Source of the DNA: Verrucomicrobiota bacterium
Lineage (GTDB): Bacteria; Verrucomicrobiota; Verrucomicrobiia; Opitutales; Opitutaceae
Assembly: GCA_016871775.1 (NCBI GenBank)
Contig: VHCI01000004.1
Location: 1-64,000 of the forward strand
Direction: 5' to 3'
DNA length: 64,000 nucleotides
A model generated the notes under the pieces. That model saw only the letters and a program-made list of their open reading frames with translations. It ran no database searches and was not told the DNA's origin. Each line of letters starts with the position of its first letter. The first letter of the stretch is position 1. The position numbers were made by a program, and so were the translations under genes. Below, piece by piece: positions 47,930 through 58,642 of the stretch.

Positions 47930-49876
47930 ATGATGATCCCCGATCGCCTCGCGGCCGCCGTGCAGTCCGGCCGCCTGCTCTCCAGCGCCGCCGACAACGT
48001 CCGTTCGTTCCTGCAGGCCGGGTTGCCGGAGTGGGCGCGGGCGAGCATCCGGGAACTGGTCGACGCGGAGGCGTGGTCGGAGCTGAACGACCGCTTTTAC
48101 CGTTTCCTCGAGTTCGGCACGGGCGGGATGCGCGGGCGCACCATCGGAGTCCGCCCCACCGCGGCGGAGCTGGGCGGAAATCCGGGCGGCTCGCCGGCCC
48201 ACGCCGCCGTGGGCAGCAACGTCCTCAACGACTTCACGCTGGTGCGGGCCACCATCGGGCTCCATCGCTACGCGGTGCGCCACCTTGCGGCCACCGGCCA
48301 GCGCGGCCCCGCGCGGCTCGTGGTCGCGCACGACGTCCGGCACTTTTCCCGCCACTTTTCGAACCTCGCCGCGGCGACCTGGATCTGCCTCGGCGGCGAG
48401 GCGTGGGTCTTCGACGGCCCCCGCCCCACGCCCCAGCTCAGCTTCTCCGTTCGCTGGTTGCGCGCGCACGCGGGCGTGGTCATCACCGCCAGCCACAACC
48501 CGCCCCACGACAACGGCTTCAAGGCCTACTTCGAAGACGGCGGCCAGGTCGTGCCGCCGCACGACGCGGGCATCGTGGCCGAGGTGAACGCCGTCCCGCT
48601 CGGTGCCCTGGCCGCCTACCTCGATCCGTCCTGCCCTGGCGTGCACGTCCTCGGCGTCGAGGCGGATGCGGCCTACCGTGCGGTCGCCGCGCGGGCCGTG
48701 CTGGATCCCGCCGTGTGCGCCCGAGCCGGGCTGAAGGTGGTGTTCACCAACATCCACGGGACTGGCGCGGTCCACTCCGTGCCGCTGCTGGAGGCGGCGG
48801 GGTGCAGCGTGACGCCGGTGCTGGAGCAGCTGGCGCCCGACGCGGGATTCCCGACCGTGAAGTCGCCGAACCCGGAGAACGCCGAAGCGCTGGCGCGGGG
48901 CGTGGCGCTGGCCCGGGCGAACGGCGCGGACGTCGTGCTGGCGACCGATCCGGATTGCGACCGGATGGGCTGCGCGGTGCGCAACCGCGCCGGCGACCTC
49001 GAACTGCTGACCGGCAACCAGATTGGCGCCCTGCTCACGGAGTACCGTTTGGTGAAGTACAAGGAGCTCGGGCTGCTGCCCGCGGCCGGCACGTCCCGCG
49101 CGGCGACGATCAAGACCTTCGTGACCACGCGGTTGCAGGACGCGATCGGTGAGGGCCACGGGGTTAAGGTCATCAACACGCTCACCGGCTTCAAGTGGAT
49201 CGCCGCCAAGCTCCGACGTTACGAGGACCAGCTGCGCCGGGCCCTCGGCCCCGGCTTTGACTACGAGTCGGCGGACCTCCCCACGCGGGCGCGGCTGCTG
49301 CAGGAGCATTCCACCTTCTACGTTTTCGGCACCGAGGAGAGCTATGGCTACCTCCCGAACGACTACGTGCGCGACAAGGATGGCAACTCCGCCTGCCTGA
49401 TGCTCGCCGAGCTCTGCGGGTGGGTGAAGGCCCGCGGCCTGACGGTGCCCGAGTACCTCGACGAGTTGTTCCTCCGTTACGGGTTCTACCTCGAGGGCGT
49501 GATCAATCTCTACTACGAGGGCGCCTCGGGCAACGCGCGGATCCGCCGCATCCTCGAGAGCTACCGCAGCCACTCGCCCGCCGCGTTCGGCGATGTGCCC
49601 GTGACCCGGTTCCAGGACTTCGGCCGCGAACGGATCGTCGATGCCGACGGGGAGGTGATCCCGGCGCAGGACTTGTATGTGGTGACGTTGGGCAACGGCT
49701 ACTCCTTCGCCGCCCGCGGGTCCGGCACCGAGCCGAAGATGAAGTTTTACCTCTTCGCTCAGGAACGCGTGGCTGCCGCTGCGGATCTCCCCGCGACCAA
49801 GGCGCGGGTGCGCGCGACCCTCGGCGAGCTCAGCCGGCGGATCGAGGCGGACGCGCGCGCGCGCGCCGAGGGCTGA
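47930..49876 (+). CDS. Phospho-sugar mutase (phosphoglucomutase/phosphomannomutase family)
   Basis: RFLEFGTGGMRGRTIG; GVVITASHNPPHDNGFKAYFEDGGQVVPPHD; ATDPDCDRMGCAVRN; GTEESYGYL. Confidence 0.93.
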   Translation: MMIPDRLAAAVQSGRLLSSAADNVRSFLQAGLPEWARASIRELVDAEAWSELNDRFYRFLEFGTGGMRGRTIGVRPTAAELGGNPGGSPAHAAVGSNVLNDFTLVRATIGLHRYAVRHLAATGQRGPARLVVAHDVRHFSRHFSNLAAATWICLGGEAWVFDGPRPTPQLSFSVRWLRAHAGVVITASHNPPHDNGFKAYFEDGGQVVPPHDAGIVAEVNAVPLGALAAYLDPSCPGVHVLGVEADAAYRAVAARAVLDPAVCARAGLKVVFTNIHGTGAVHSVPLLEAAGCSVTPVLEQLAPDAGFPTVKSPNPENAEALARGVALARANGADVVLATDPDCDRMGCAVRNRAGDLELLTGNQIGALLTEYRLVKYKELGLLPAAGTSRAATIKTFVTTRLQDAIGEGHGVKVINTLTGFKWIAAKLRRYEDQLRRALGPGFDYESADLPTRARLLQEHSTFYVFGTEESYGYLPNDYVRDKDGNSACLMLAELCGWVKARGLTVPEYLDELFLRYGFYLEGVINLYYEGASGNARIRRILESYRSHSPAAFGDVPVTRFQDFGRERIVDADGEVIPAQDLYVVTLGNGYSFAARGSGTEPKMKFYLFAQERVAAAADLPATKARVRATLGELSRRIEADARARAEG

Positions 49877-49878
49877 CG

Positions 49879-50694
49879 ATGCGCGCCGCGATCACGGTCA
49901 CGCTGGCCCCCGAGACGCGGTCCGGCCCCTTTGTGTTCTCCGCCGGCCTGGCTGATGCGTTCGCGCGGGCGGCGGGACTGGGGTTCGACGCAGTGGAAAT
50001 CTTTCCGGCCTCCGCGGAGGAGACGCCGGCGGGCGAGATCGAGCGCCTGAGCGCGGCCCACGGCCTGCGGATCGCGGCGTTCGGGACGGGCGCCGGTTGG
50101 GTCCGCCACGGCCTGCGGCTCACCGACCCGGATCCGGCCGCGCGCCGGCGGGCGGTGGAGTTCATTGGGCGCATCATCGCGTTGGGCGCCCGCTTTGGCG
50201 CGCCCGCGATCATCGGCTCGATGCAGGGCCGGGCCGATCCCGGCATGGCCCCCGATACTGCCCTCGGCCGGTTGGCCGAGGGCCTGGTGGAACTGGGTGA
50301 CCGCGCCCAGTCCGCGGGCGTGCCGCTGCTGCTCGAGCCGCTCAACCGTTACGAGACTAACCTCTGCAATTCCCTCGGCGCGGCCGCGGCCCTGCTGGAG
50401 CGGGCTGGTTCCCCCGCGGTGCGCCTGCTCGCTGACCTGTTTCATATGAACATCGAAGAGACGGATCCCGCCGCGGCCCTGCGCGCCGTCGGATCCCGCC
50501 TCGGGCACGTGCATTTTGCCGACTCCAACCGGCGGGCCCCCGGTTTCGGGCATACCGACTTCCGCCCGGTCATCGCGGTGCTCCGGGAACTCGGTTATGC
50601 CGGGTACCTCTCCGCCGAGGTGTTCGCGTGGCCGGACCCGGAGGCGGCCGCACGCCAAGTCATCACTCGCTTCCGCGCCCTCACCGCCCCCTGA
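49879..50694 (+). CDS. Sugar phosphate isomerase/epimerase (hydroxypyruvate isomerase-like TIM barrel)
   Basis: GFDAVEIFPASAEETP; VPLLLEPLNRYETNLCNSLGAAAALLE; LLADLFHMNIEETDPAAALRAVGSRLGHVHFADSNRRAPGFGHTDF. Confidence 0.88.
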   Translation: MRAAITVTLAPETRSGPFVFSAGLADAFARAAGLGFDAVEIFPASAEETPAGEIERLSAAHGLRIAAFGTGAGWVRHGLRLTDPDPAARRRAVEFIGRIIALGARFGAPAIIGSMQGRADPGMAPDTALGRLAEGLVELGDRAQSAGVPLLLEPLNRYETNLCNSLGAAAALLERAGSPAVRLLADLFHMNIEETDPAAALRAVGSRLGHVHFADSNRRAPGFGHTDFRPVIAVLRELGYAGYLSAEVFAWPDPEAAARQVITRFRALTAP

Positions 50695-50700
50695 CTCCCA

Positions 50701-51147
50701 ATGCTCAAACACATCCTGATCCACCCCAAGATCAACGAGGTCCTCGGCCGCGCCGGGCACCATGCGCGGATCCTCATCGCCGACGGCAACTATCCCGCCT
50801 CCACCAAGCGGGGGCCGCACGCCGAGGTCGTCTGCCTTAACCTCTCGCCCGGGGTGGTGACCGTGGCCCAGGCCCTGCACGCCGTCCTTAGCGCGATCCC
50901 GATCGACGAGATCAACACGATGGGCATCCCGGCCGATGACCCTTACGCGGCCTTCGGCGAGCCCAAAGCGTGGCCGGAATTCCGGGCGCTGGCCAGCGCG
51001 GCCGGCGTGAAGGCGCCGCTCACGCCCATCTCGAAATGGGACTTCTATCGCGCGGTCGAATCCCCGGATCACGTCCTGACCATCCAGACGGCCGACCAGG
51101 CCCTCTGGGCGAACGTCCTGCTCACGGTCGGCGTCCGCACGCCCTGA
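50701..51147 (+). CDS. RbsD/FucU family sugar mutarotase
   Basis: MLKHILIHPKINEVLGRAGHHARILIADGNYPASTKRGPHAEVVCLNLSPGVVTVAQALHAVLSAIPIDEI. Confidence 0.9.
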   Translation: MLKHILIHPKINEVLGRAGHHARILIADGNYPASTKRGPHAEVVCLNLSPGVVTVAQALHAVLSAIPIDEINTMGIPADDPYAAFGEPKAWPEFRALASAAGVKAPLTPISKWDFYRAVESPDHVLTIQTADQALWANVLLTVGVRTP

Positions 51148-51151
51148 ACTG

Positions 51152-52189
51152 ATGCAGGCGCTCGAGTTGACTCGTCCCGGCTCGTTCCGCGTCGCCGAGG
51201 TGGCCGCGCCCGGTGCCCCCGGTCCCGGAGAGGCGCTGCTGCGGGTGCACTGGGTCGGCATCTGTGGCACCGACCTCGCCGGCTACCTCGGCAAGATGCC
51301 GTTCTTCAGCTACCCGCGGATTCCGGGCCACGAGCTCGGGGTCGAGGTGCTGGCCGTCGGCGAGGGCGTCACCAACGTCCGCCGCGGGGATCGTTGCGCC
51401 GTCGAGCCGTACCTGAACTGCGGCCGGTGCTACGCCTGCCGGCGGGGGCACACGAACTGCTGCGAGCACAACCGCACCTTGGGCGTGATGTGCGATGGCG
51501 GCCTGTGCGAGCGCATCATCCTGCCCGCGGCCAAGCTGCATCCCTCGGCGCGGCTGTCGTTCGAGCAGCTCGCGCTGGTGGAAACGCTCGCGATCGGCTG
51601 CCACGCCGTGGACCGCGGCGCGCCGGCGGCGGGGGAACAGATCCTTGTGGTGGGCGCGGGGCCGATCGGCCTTAGCGCGATCGTGTTCGCCCGCCTCTCC
51701 GGCGTGCGGACCTTCGTGATGGACGTTAACGCGGAGCGCCTCGCGTTTGTCCGGGACGTGATGGGCGTGCCGGACACCCTGCAGGTCACTGGTGCTGAGG
51801 CCGATTTGGCGGCGCTACGGGAGGCCACCGCTGGGCGCCTCGCGGACGCGGTGATCGACGCGACCGGCAACCCCGCCTCGATGGGGCGCGCGCTCCAGTT
51901 CTGCTCCTTCCGCGGACGCCTAGTCTATGTGGGCATCACGGCATCAGAGATCACGTTCCCGCACGCACCAGTGCTGCACCGGCGCGAGCTCGACCTCCGG
52001 GCTAGCCGGAATGCCCTGCCTGGCGATTTCCGGCGGATCATCCGGCTGATTGAGGAGGGGGCGATCGACACGCGTCCGTGGATCACCCACACTTCGGACT
52101 TCGCCGGCTTGCCCGCCGTCTTCCCAGCGTGGACCCGCCCGGAGACGCGGGTGATCAAGGCGATGGTCGCGGTGCCGGCTTCGGCTTGA
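51152..52189 (+). CDS. Zinc-binding alcohol/polyol dehydrogenase (MDR family)
   Basis: GICGTDLAGYLGKMPFFSYPRIPGHELGVEVLAVGEGV; CGRCYACRRGHTNCC structural zinc; ILVVGAGPIGLSAIVFARL. Confidence 0.92.
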   Translation: MQALELTRPGSFRVAEVAAPGAPGPGEALLRVHWVGICGTDLAGYLGKMPFFSYPRIPGHELGVEVLAVGEGVTNVRRGDRCAVEPYLNCGRCYACRRGHTNCCEHNRTLGVMCDGGLCERIILPAAKLHPSARLSFEQLALVETLAIGCHAVDRGAPAAGEQILVVGAGPIGLSAIVFARLSGVRTFVMDVNAERLAFVRDVMGVPDTLQVTGAEADLAALREATAGRLADAVIDATGNPASMGRALQFCSFRGRLVYVGITASEITFPHAPVLHRRELDLRASRNALPGDFRRIIRLIEEGAIDTRPWITHTSDFAGLPAVFPAWTRPETRVIKAMVAVPASA

Positions 52190-52200
52190 GCTTTCCCCCG

Positions 52201-53292
52201 ATGCGTTTTCCATACCGATTTCTCCTGCTCGGTGCCCTCCCGTTGACCGGAAGCGCCGAGTGGACGGTGGTGAACATCGCCGGCACCGGCGTGCGTGGCT
52301 TCGGGGGCGATGGCGGCCCGGCCGCGACCGCGGTGCTCAATGATCCCTTCGGAATGGCTCGCGCTCCCGACGGCTCCCTCTGGTTCTGCGAGTACGGCGG
52401 GCATCGCCTCCGCCGCATCGCGCCCGACGGCAAGATCACCACGGTTGCCGGAACCGGGGAACGCGGTTTCGTCGGTGACGGTGGCTCAGCGCTCGCGGCC
52501 CGCCTCGATAAACCCCACGAGCTGCGGTTCGACGCGGCCGGGGACTGTTACTTCACGGATATGGCTAACCACGTCATCCGGCGGATCGAACGGCGCACCG
52601 GGCTAATCTCCACGGTGGCGGGGACGGGTGGCAAACGGGGTTACGCGGGTGACGGTGGACCCGCGACAGCCGCCCTGCTCGGCCAGCCGCACAGCTTGCA
52701 GTTCGGCCCCGACGGGCACCTTTACCTGTGCGACACGGGCAACCATGTGGTCCGTCGCGTGGAAGCCCGCACCGGGATCATCACTACGGTCGCCGGCACC
52801 GGGGTTGCCGGGCCGACCCCCGACGGGGCGCTGCTCGCGGGCACGCCCCTCCGGGGACCGCGGGCGATCGACTTCGACGCGCAGGGGCGGCTCTGGCTGG
52901 CCACGCGCGAGGGCAACCAGGTGTTCCGCCTCGATCTGGCGGCGGGTCGCATCCATCACGTTGCTGGCACGGGCCGGCCCGGGTTCACTGGGAACGGCGG
53001 ACCCGCCCGGGAGGCCACGCTCAGCGGCCCGAAGGGGCTCGCGCTCGACCGGGAGGGCAATGTCTGGCTCGCGGATACGGAGAGCCACACCATCCGGCGC
53101 ATCACGCCTGGTGGCATCCTCGAGCTCATCGCCGGAACTGGCCGGAAGGGCGACGGCCCGCCCGGACCTGGCACCGCCTGCGCGTTGGCGAGGCCCCACG
53201 GGCTTTTCATTGAGGCGGACGGTTCCGTCCTCGTCGGGGACAGCGAGACCCATCGCCTACGCCGGCTGCTTCCGCCGCCCAACGCCCGCTGA
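52201..53292 (+). CDS. Secreted NHL-repeat beta-propeller protein
   Basis: Repeated ITTVAGTGxxGxxGDGGPAxxAxLxxPxxL and NHVIRRI modules; signal peptide MRFPYRFLLLGALPLTGSAE. Confidence 0.9.
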   Translation: MRFPYRFLLLGALPLTGSAEWTVVNIAGTGVRGFGGDGGPAATAVLNDPFGMARAPDGSLWFCEYGGHRLRRIAPDGKITTVAGTGERGFVGDGGSALAARLDKPHELRFDAAGDCYFTDMANHVIRRIERRTGLISTVAGTGGKRGYAGDGGPATAALLGQPHSLQFGPDGHLYLCDTGNHVVRRVEARTGIITTVAGTGVAGPTPDGALLAGTPLRGPRAIDFDAQGRLWLATREGNQVFRLDLAAGRIHHVAGTGRPGFTGNGGPAREATLSGPKGLALDREGNVWLADTESHTIRRITPGGILELIAGTGRKGDGPPGPGTACALARPHGLFIEADGSVLVGDSETHRLRRLLPPPNAR

Positions 53293-53316
53293 CTCCTCGT
53301 ACCGTTCGCCTGGCGC

Positions 53317-54000
53317 TCAGGGCGTGGGCGTGCGCGGGTAGGGTTCGTAACGCGAGAACGTGACCTGCAGGTCGGCGTCCAGCGACTTGAACCAGTAGGC
53401 GTCGCCGCGGACCGAGGTTTGCACGGCTTGGGGCAGGCTGGGTTTCTCCCCGGCGGGCAGGCTGAATGTCAGTCGCGTGCGCAGCTTGGAGATATGGATG
53501 CCGCGGGCGGGGCGGAACGGGGCTTCATTCTCCAGCGTGATCGCCTCAATGGTGCGCGTGGGCCGGTGCACCACGACGGTGGCGTGGAGAAAATCGGCCG
53601 TCCGGTCGCCGGCCTCCGCGGGCCGCAGGCGGCAGCGGTAGGTGGCGCGCGCGTCCGCTTCGGCGACCACCTCTGCCTCCGCGGGGTCAATCTGTTCGGC
53701 GAGTCGCGGCGCGGTGCCGCCGCGGGAGCGTCGGGAGCGGGTCCCGCGGTACTCCGCGAGTTCCGCCGGGGAGGGGGGGCGGCCGTCCTTCCGCAGCAGG
53801 CTCCAGCGGCCGAAGTCCGGCCGCGTGGCGTCGTGCCGTTCCTCAGTCGAGCGCTGCCCGTCGGAAGTTGTCTGCACGTAGGACCAGTCTGGGGGGACCT
53901 CTGAGCGGAAACCGCGCAGCGCCGCGACGAGGTCTGGGTCGGCGGCGGCCGCGAGGGCCGCGGGCGGGAGCAGGAACAGGAGGAGGGGAAGGGCGCGCAC
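53317..54000 (-). CDS. Secreted hypothetical protein (GTG start)
   Basis: MRALPLLLFLLPPAALAAAADPDLVAALRGFRSEVPPDWSYVQTTSDGQRSTEERHDATRPDFGRWSLLRKDGRPPSPAELAEY. Confidence 0.72.
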   Translation of the reverse strand: MRALPLLLFLLPPAALAAAADPDLVAALRGFRSEVPPDWSYVQTTSDGQRSTEERHDATRPDFGRWSLLRKDGRPPSPAELAEYRGTRSRRSRGGTAPRLAEQIDPAEAEVVAEADARATYRCRLRPAEAGDRTADFLHATVVVHRPTRTIEAITLENEAPFRPARGIHISKLRTRLTFSLPAGEKPSLPQAVQTSVRGDAYWFKSLDADLQVTFSRYEPYPRTPTP

Positions 54001-54002
54001 GT

Positions 54003-54488
54003 TCAAGCGATGGCCGTGATGCGCGCGCGGATCGGCCGGCCGCCGCGGGGCGTCACCACCTCGTCGCCCACGCGGCGACCGAGCATCTGGCGTCCGAGCG
54101 GGGACTGCGGCGTCAACACCATCACCTCGCCCGCGGCGGTCGCCACCGTCAGGCCGCCGGCGCGCGGACCGAGGAAGTAGCGCGAGGGAGTGCCGCCGGA
54201 ATCCAGCGTGACGAGTGCGCCGAGCGCCGCGGAGTCCGCCGCAGAAAAGGAGGGCAGGGGGAGCGCGGCGAACAGGCCGATGGCCTCGGCGGCCTCCCGG
54301 ACCTGGCGGGACTGGCCCTCGGCGAGGTAGGCGGCCTCCTGGCTGTGCGTGTCCCACTTATTCTCCGGTCGGCTTTCCTCGCTGGTCGCCTCCTCGCGGG
54401 CGTCCGCGGCGGCCAGGGCCTGCCGCGCCTGCTCCTCCAGGAGCGCGGCCAGGATGGCGTCGCGCAGCGCATGTTTGTCGATGGGCAT
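54003..54488 (-). CDS. GreA/GreB (Rnk-like) C-terminal domain protein
   Basis: MPIDKHALRDAILAALLEEQARQALAAADAREEATSEESRPENKWDTHSQEAAYLAEGQSRQV; LVTLDSGGTPSRYFLGPRAGGLTV; VLTPQSPLGRQMLGRRVGDEV. Confidence 0.85.
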   Translation of the reverse strand: MPIDKHALRDAILAALLEEQARQALAAADAREEATSEESRPENKWDTHSQEAAYLAEGQSRQVREAAEAIGLFAALPLPSFSAADSAALGALVTLDSGGTPSRYFLGPRAGGLTVATAAGEVMVLTPQSPLGRQMLGRRVGDEVVTPRGGRPIRARITAIA

Positions 54489-54519
54489 TAAAAAATCCCG
54501 GGCCGGGAAGGCCCGGGAT
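54489..54519 (-). terminator. Intrinsic (Rho-independent) terminator downstream of hpf
   Basis: On minus strand: ATCCCGGGCC-TTCCC-GGCCCGGGAT, perfect 10-bp stem with 5-nt loop, followed immediately by TTTTTTA. Confidence 0.88.
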
Positions 54520-54580
54520 GCAGGATGTCCGTGGGGCAACCCGGAAAGGCGCTGCGAGGGCGCCTTCGGGGCGGACGGCC

Positions 54581-54955
54581 TCAGGCGTGGGCCTTGGGCA
54601 ACTCGACGCCCAGCTCGGTGGCGTGCGGGTGGTTGCGCTTCACCCGCAGGAGCTGGTGACGGCGCTGGAGCATCCGGTCGAGCTTGTCGACCAGAAGCGT
54701 GACCGCCTTGTGGCACTCGTCCGCCTCGACGGCGGCGTTCATATCGGGCCCGTGGATCTGGATATGTCCCTTGGCGGTGAATTGCATCCCCGTGGCGGGG
54801 CTGCGGTCGCAGGCGAGTTCCACCCGGATCCGGATGATCCGCTCGTCGTGACGAAATAATCGCGCCGTCTTCTCGTGCACGAATTCCTTGAGGGAGGGGG
54901 TGAGCTCGAGATGAATGCCGGAGACGATGACTTCGTGGTGGTTTTGGCTGTTCAT
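54581..54955 (-). CDS. hpf: Ribosome hibernation-promoting factor (HPF/YfiA)
   Basis: VIVSGIHLELTPSLKEFVHEKTARLFRHDERIIRIRVELACDR; GHIQIHGPDMNAAVEADECHKAVTLLVDKLDRMLQRRHQLLRVKRN. Confidence 0.92.
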   Translation of the reverse strand: MNSQNHHEVIVSGIHLELTPSLKEFVHEKTARLFRHDERIIRIRVELACDRSPATGMQFTAKGHIQIHGPDMNAAVEADECHKAVTLLVDKLDRMLQRRHQLLRVKRNHPHATELGVELPKAHA

Positions 54956-55028
54956 AATGCTGCGTTTGGTTTCGTGTGCGCGGCCGCCAGCCGGAGGCCG
55001 GAGCCGCGGAAATTGATCAACTTCACCA

Positions 55029-55841
55029 ATGTCCCTGGACGACCCGATCCTGACTGATCTTGCGGCCGGGGTCGTCACGGGAGGCTCCTCCGGTCTGGGG
55101 GAAGCATTCATTCGTCTACTGGGGAGCTTGGGCACGGCGGTCCCGGTTTGCAACCTCTCCCGGCGTCGTTGCGCGGAAAAAATCGGGGCCAATTTCCAGC
55201 CGCCGCTGCATCACGTCTCCTGCGATCTCGCGGATCCTGCGGCGCTCGCGCGGGCGGCGGGCGCCGTCACCGCGTGGCTGGAGACCTTGCCGGCGGGTCC
55301 GGTGCTGCTGGTGAACAACGCCGGGCTGGGCGCCTTCGGGCGCTTCCCGGGCGATGATCCCGCGCGGCAACTGGCGATCGTCGACGTGAACTTGCGCGCG
55401 GTCGTCGACCTCACCGCGCGGCTGCTGCCGGTGTTGCGGACCCGCGGCGGCGGCATCCTGAACGTAGCCTCGGTCGTCGCGTATCAACCGACCCCGTACG
55501 CCGCGACCTACGGGGCGAGCAAGGCCTTCCTGCTCAGCTGGTCGCTGGCGTTGCGCGAGGAGCTCAGGGGTTCCGGTCTGCGGGTGACCGCCTGCTGCCC
55601 TGGCACCACCGCCACGGGGTTTTTCGACGCCGCCGGCCTAGGCCGGTTGCCCGGAGCGGCGATGGGGGCGGAGGAGGTGGCGCGCTTCGCCCTGCGAGCG
55701 TGGGCGCGGGACCGTCCTCACGCCGTGCCCGGCCTTCGCAATCGGGTTCTGACTTGGGCGGGCAGCTGCCTGCCCCGCACCGCCGCCGCCCGCGTGGCCG
55801 GCCTCGTCCTGCGGCGCCGGGCCGGGCCGGCGTTGCCGTGA
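55029..55841 (+). CDS. Short-chain dehydrogenase/reductase (SDR) family protein
   Basis: AGVVTGGSSGLGEAFIRLLGSLG; LLVNNAGLGAFGRFPGDD; NVASVVAYQPTPYAATYGASKAFLLSWS (YxxxK). Confidence 0.93.
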   Translation: MSLDDPILTDLAAGVVTGGSSGLGEAFIRLLGSLGTAVPVCNLSRRRCAEKIGANFQPPLHHVSCDLADPAALARAAGAVTAWLETLPAGPVLLVNNAGLGAFGRFPGDDPARQLAIVDVNLRAVVDLTARLLPVLRTRGGGILNVASVVAYQPTPYAATYGASKAFLLSWSLALREELRGSGLRVTACCPGTTATGFFDAAGLGRLPGAAMGAEEVARFALRAWARDRPHAVPGLRNRVLTWAGSCLPRTAAARVAGLVLRRRAGPALP

Positions 55842-56701
55842 ACCCCGGAGCGGGGGTTCCGCCGGACCGCTGGGCGGGACGGGCCTGCGCGTGGCCCCGG
55901 CGCCCGCAATCTTTGGAGCGGGTGCGCATCGTGGCGCCGGAGGAGTTGCGGCGCTGGATCGTGTTCGAGGACGAGCGGTTGCTGGTGGTCGACAAGCCCG
56001 GGGACGTGGTCTGTCACCCGTCGAAGGCCGGACCGTGGTCCAGTCTAGTCGGTGCGCTGCGGGAGCTCACGGGCCTGCCCACGGTGCACCTCGTGTTCCG
56101 CTTGGACCGGGAGACCAGCGGCCTCGTGGTGGTGGCCAAGGACGCGGGCGCGGCGGGCCACCTGCAGACCGCGCTGCAGGAACGGCGGATCGGCAAGGTC
56201 TACCTCGCCCTTCTGATGGGACGGCTGGAGACGGAAACCCTCGTCGAGCAGCCCCTCGGGGATGATCTCGCCAGCCCCGTTTTCACCAAGTCCGCGGTGG
56301 TGGCGGAGGGGGAGGGCAAGGCCGCGGTGACGCGCTTCCAGCCCCAGGCCTACAGCCCCGACGGTAGCCTCAGTCTTGTCCGCGTGATCCCCGTGACGGG
56401 ACGCAAGCACCAGATCCGGGCACACGCGCAGTGGCTGGGCCGGTCGATCCTTGGGGACAAGATCTACGGCCCGGACGCGCGGCTTTACCTGGAGTTCATC
56501 ACGACTGGCTGGACGCCGGCGCTGGCGGCCCGTCTCGGGTTGCCGCGGCAGGCGCTCCACTGTGCCGGGATTGATCTCACGCGGGCCGGGTTCCCGCACG
56601 TGTTCTCCGCCCCACTGGCGGCGGATTTGCTGGAGTGCTGTGCGCGCGCGGAGCTCCCGGTGCCAGCGGAATGGCGGCCCCGGCCGCCGGCGGGCGACTG
56701 A
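55838..56701 (+). CDS. RluA-family pseudouridine synthase (GTG start)
   Basis: VFEDERLLVVDKPGDVVCHPSKAGPWSSLVG; LVFRLDRETSGLVVVAKDAGAAGHLQTALQERRIGKVYLALL; GRKHQIRAHAQWLGRSILGDKIYG. Confidence 0.94.
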   Translation: MNPGAGVPPDRWAGRACAWPRRPQSLERVRIVAPEELRRWIVFEDERLLVVDKPGDVVCHPSKAGPWSSLVGALRELTGLPTVHLVFRLDRETSGLVVVAKDAGAAGHLQTALQERRIGKVYLALLMGRLETETLVEQPLGDDLASPVFTKSAVVAEGEGKAAVTRFQPQAYSPDGSLSLVRVIPVTGRKHQIRAHAQWLGRSILGDKIYGPDARLYLEFITTGWTPALAARLGLPRQALHCAGIDLTRAGFPHVFSAPLAADLLECCARAELPVPAEWRPRPPAGD

Positions 56702-56719
56702 AATGCGCCGTGTGGCGCG

Positions 56720-56725
<6 letters not shown>
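56696..56725. terminator. Candidate bidirectional hairpin between rluA-like gene and typA (no T-tract)
   Basis: GACTGA-aat-GCGCC-gtgt-GGCGC-g-TCAGTC; both stop codons in the 6-bp outer stem. Confidence 0.5.
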
Positions 56726-58543
<1,818 letters not shown>

Positions 58544-58642
58544 AAACGGCGCGGCGAGGTGGAAAAAGGTCCAACGTGCGGACCGTGCCGGCCGAAGGCA
58601 AGGCAAGCTTTCGTGGCGCCGGCGGGTCCGTACCCGCCGGGC

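Noticed and set aside
47894-49573. 559-aa minus-strand ORF antisense to the phospho-sugar mutase
   Set aside because: Low-complexity basic/Val-rich composition and complete overlap with a recognised enzyme.
52260-53200. Repeated DNA motifs that could suggest a tandem repeat or CRISPR-like array
   Set aside because: They are degenerate codon-level repeats encoding NHL beta-propeller blades, not nucleotide-identical repeats with spacers.
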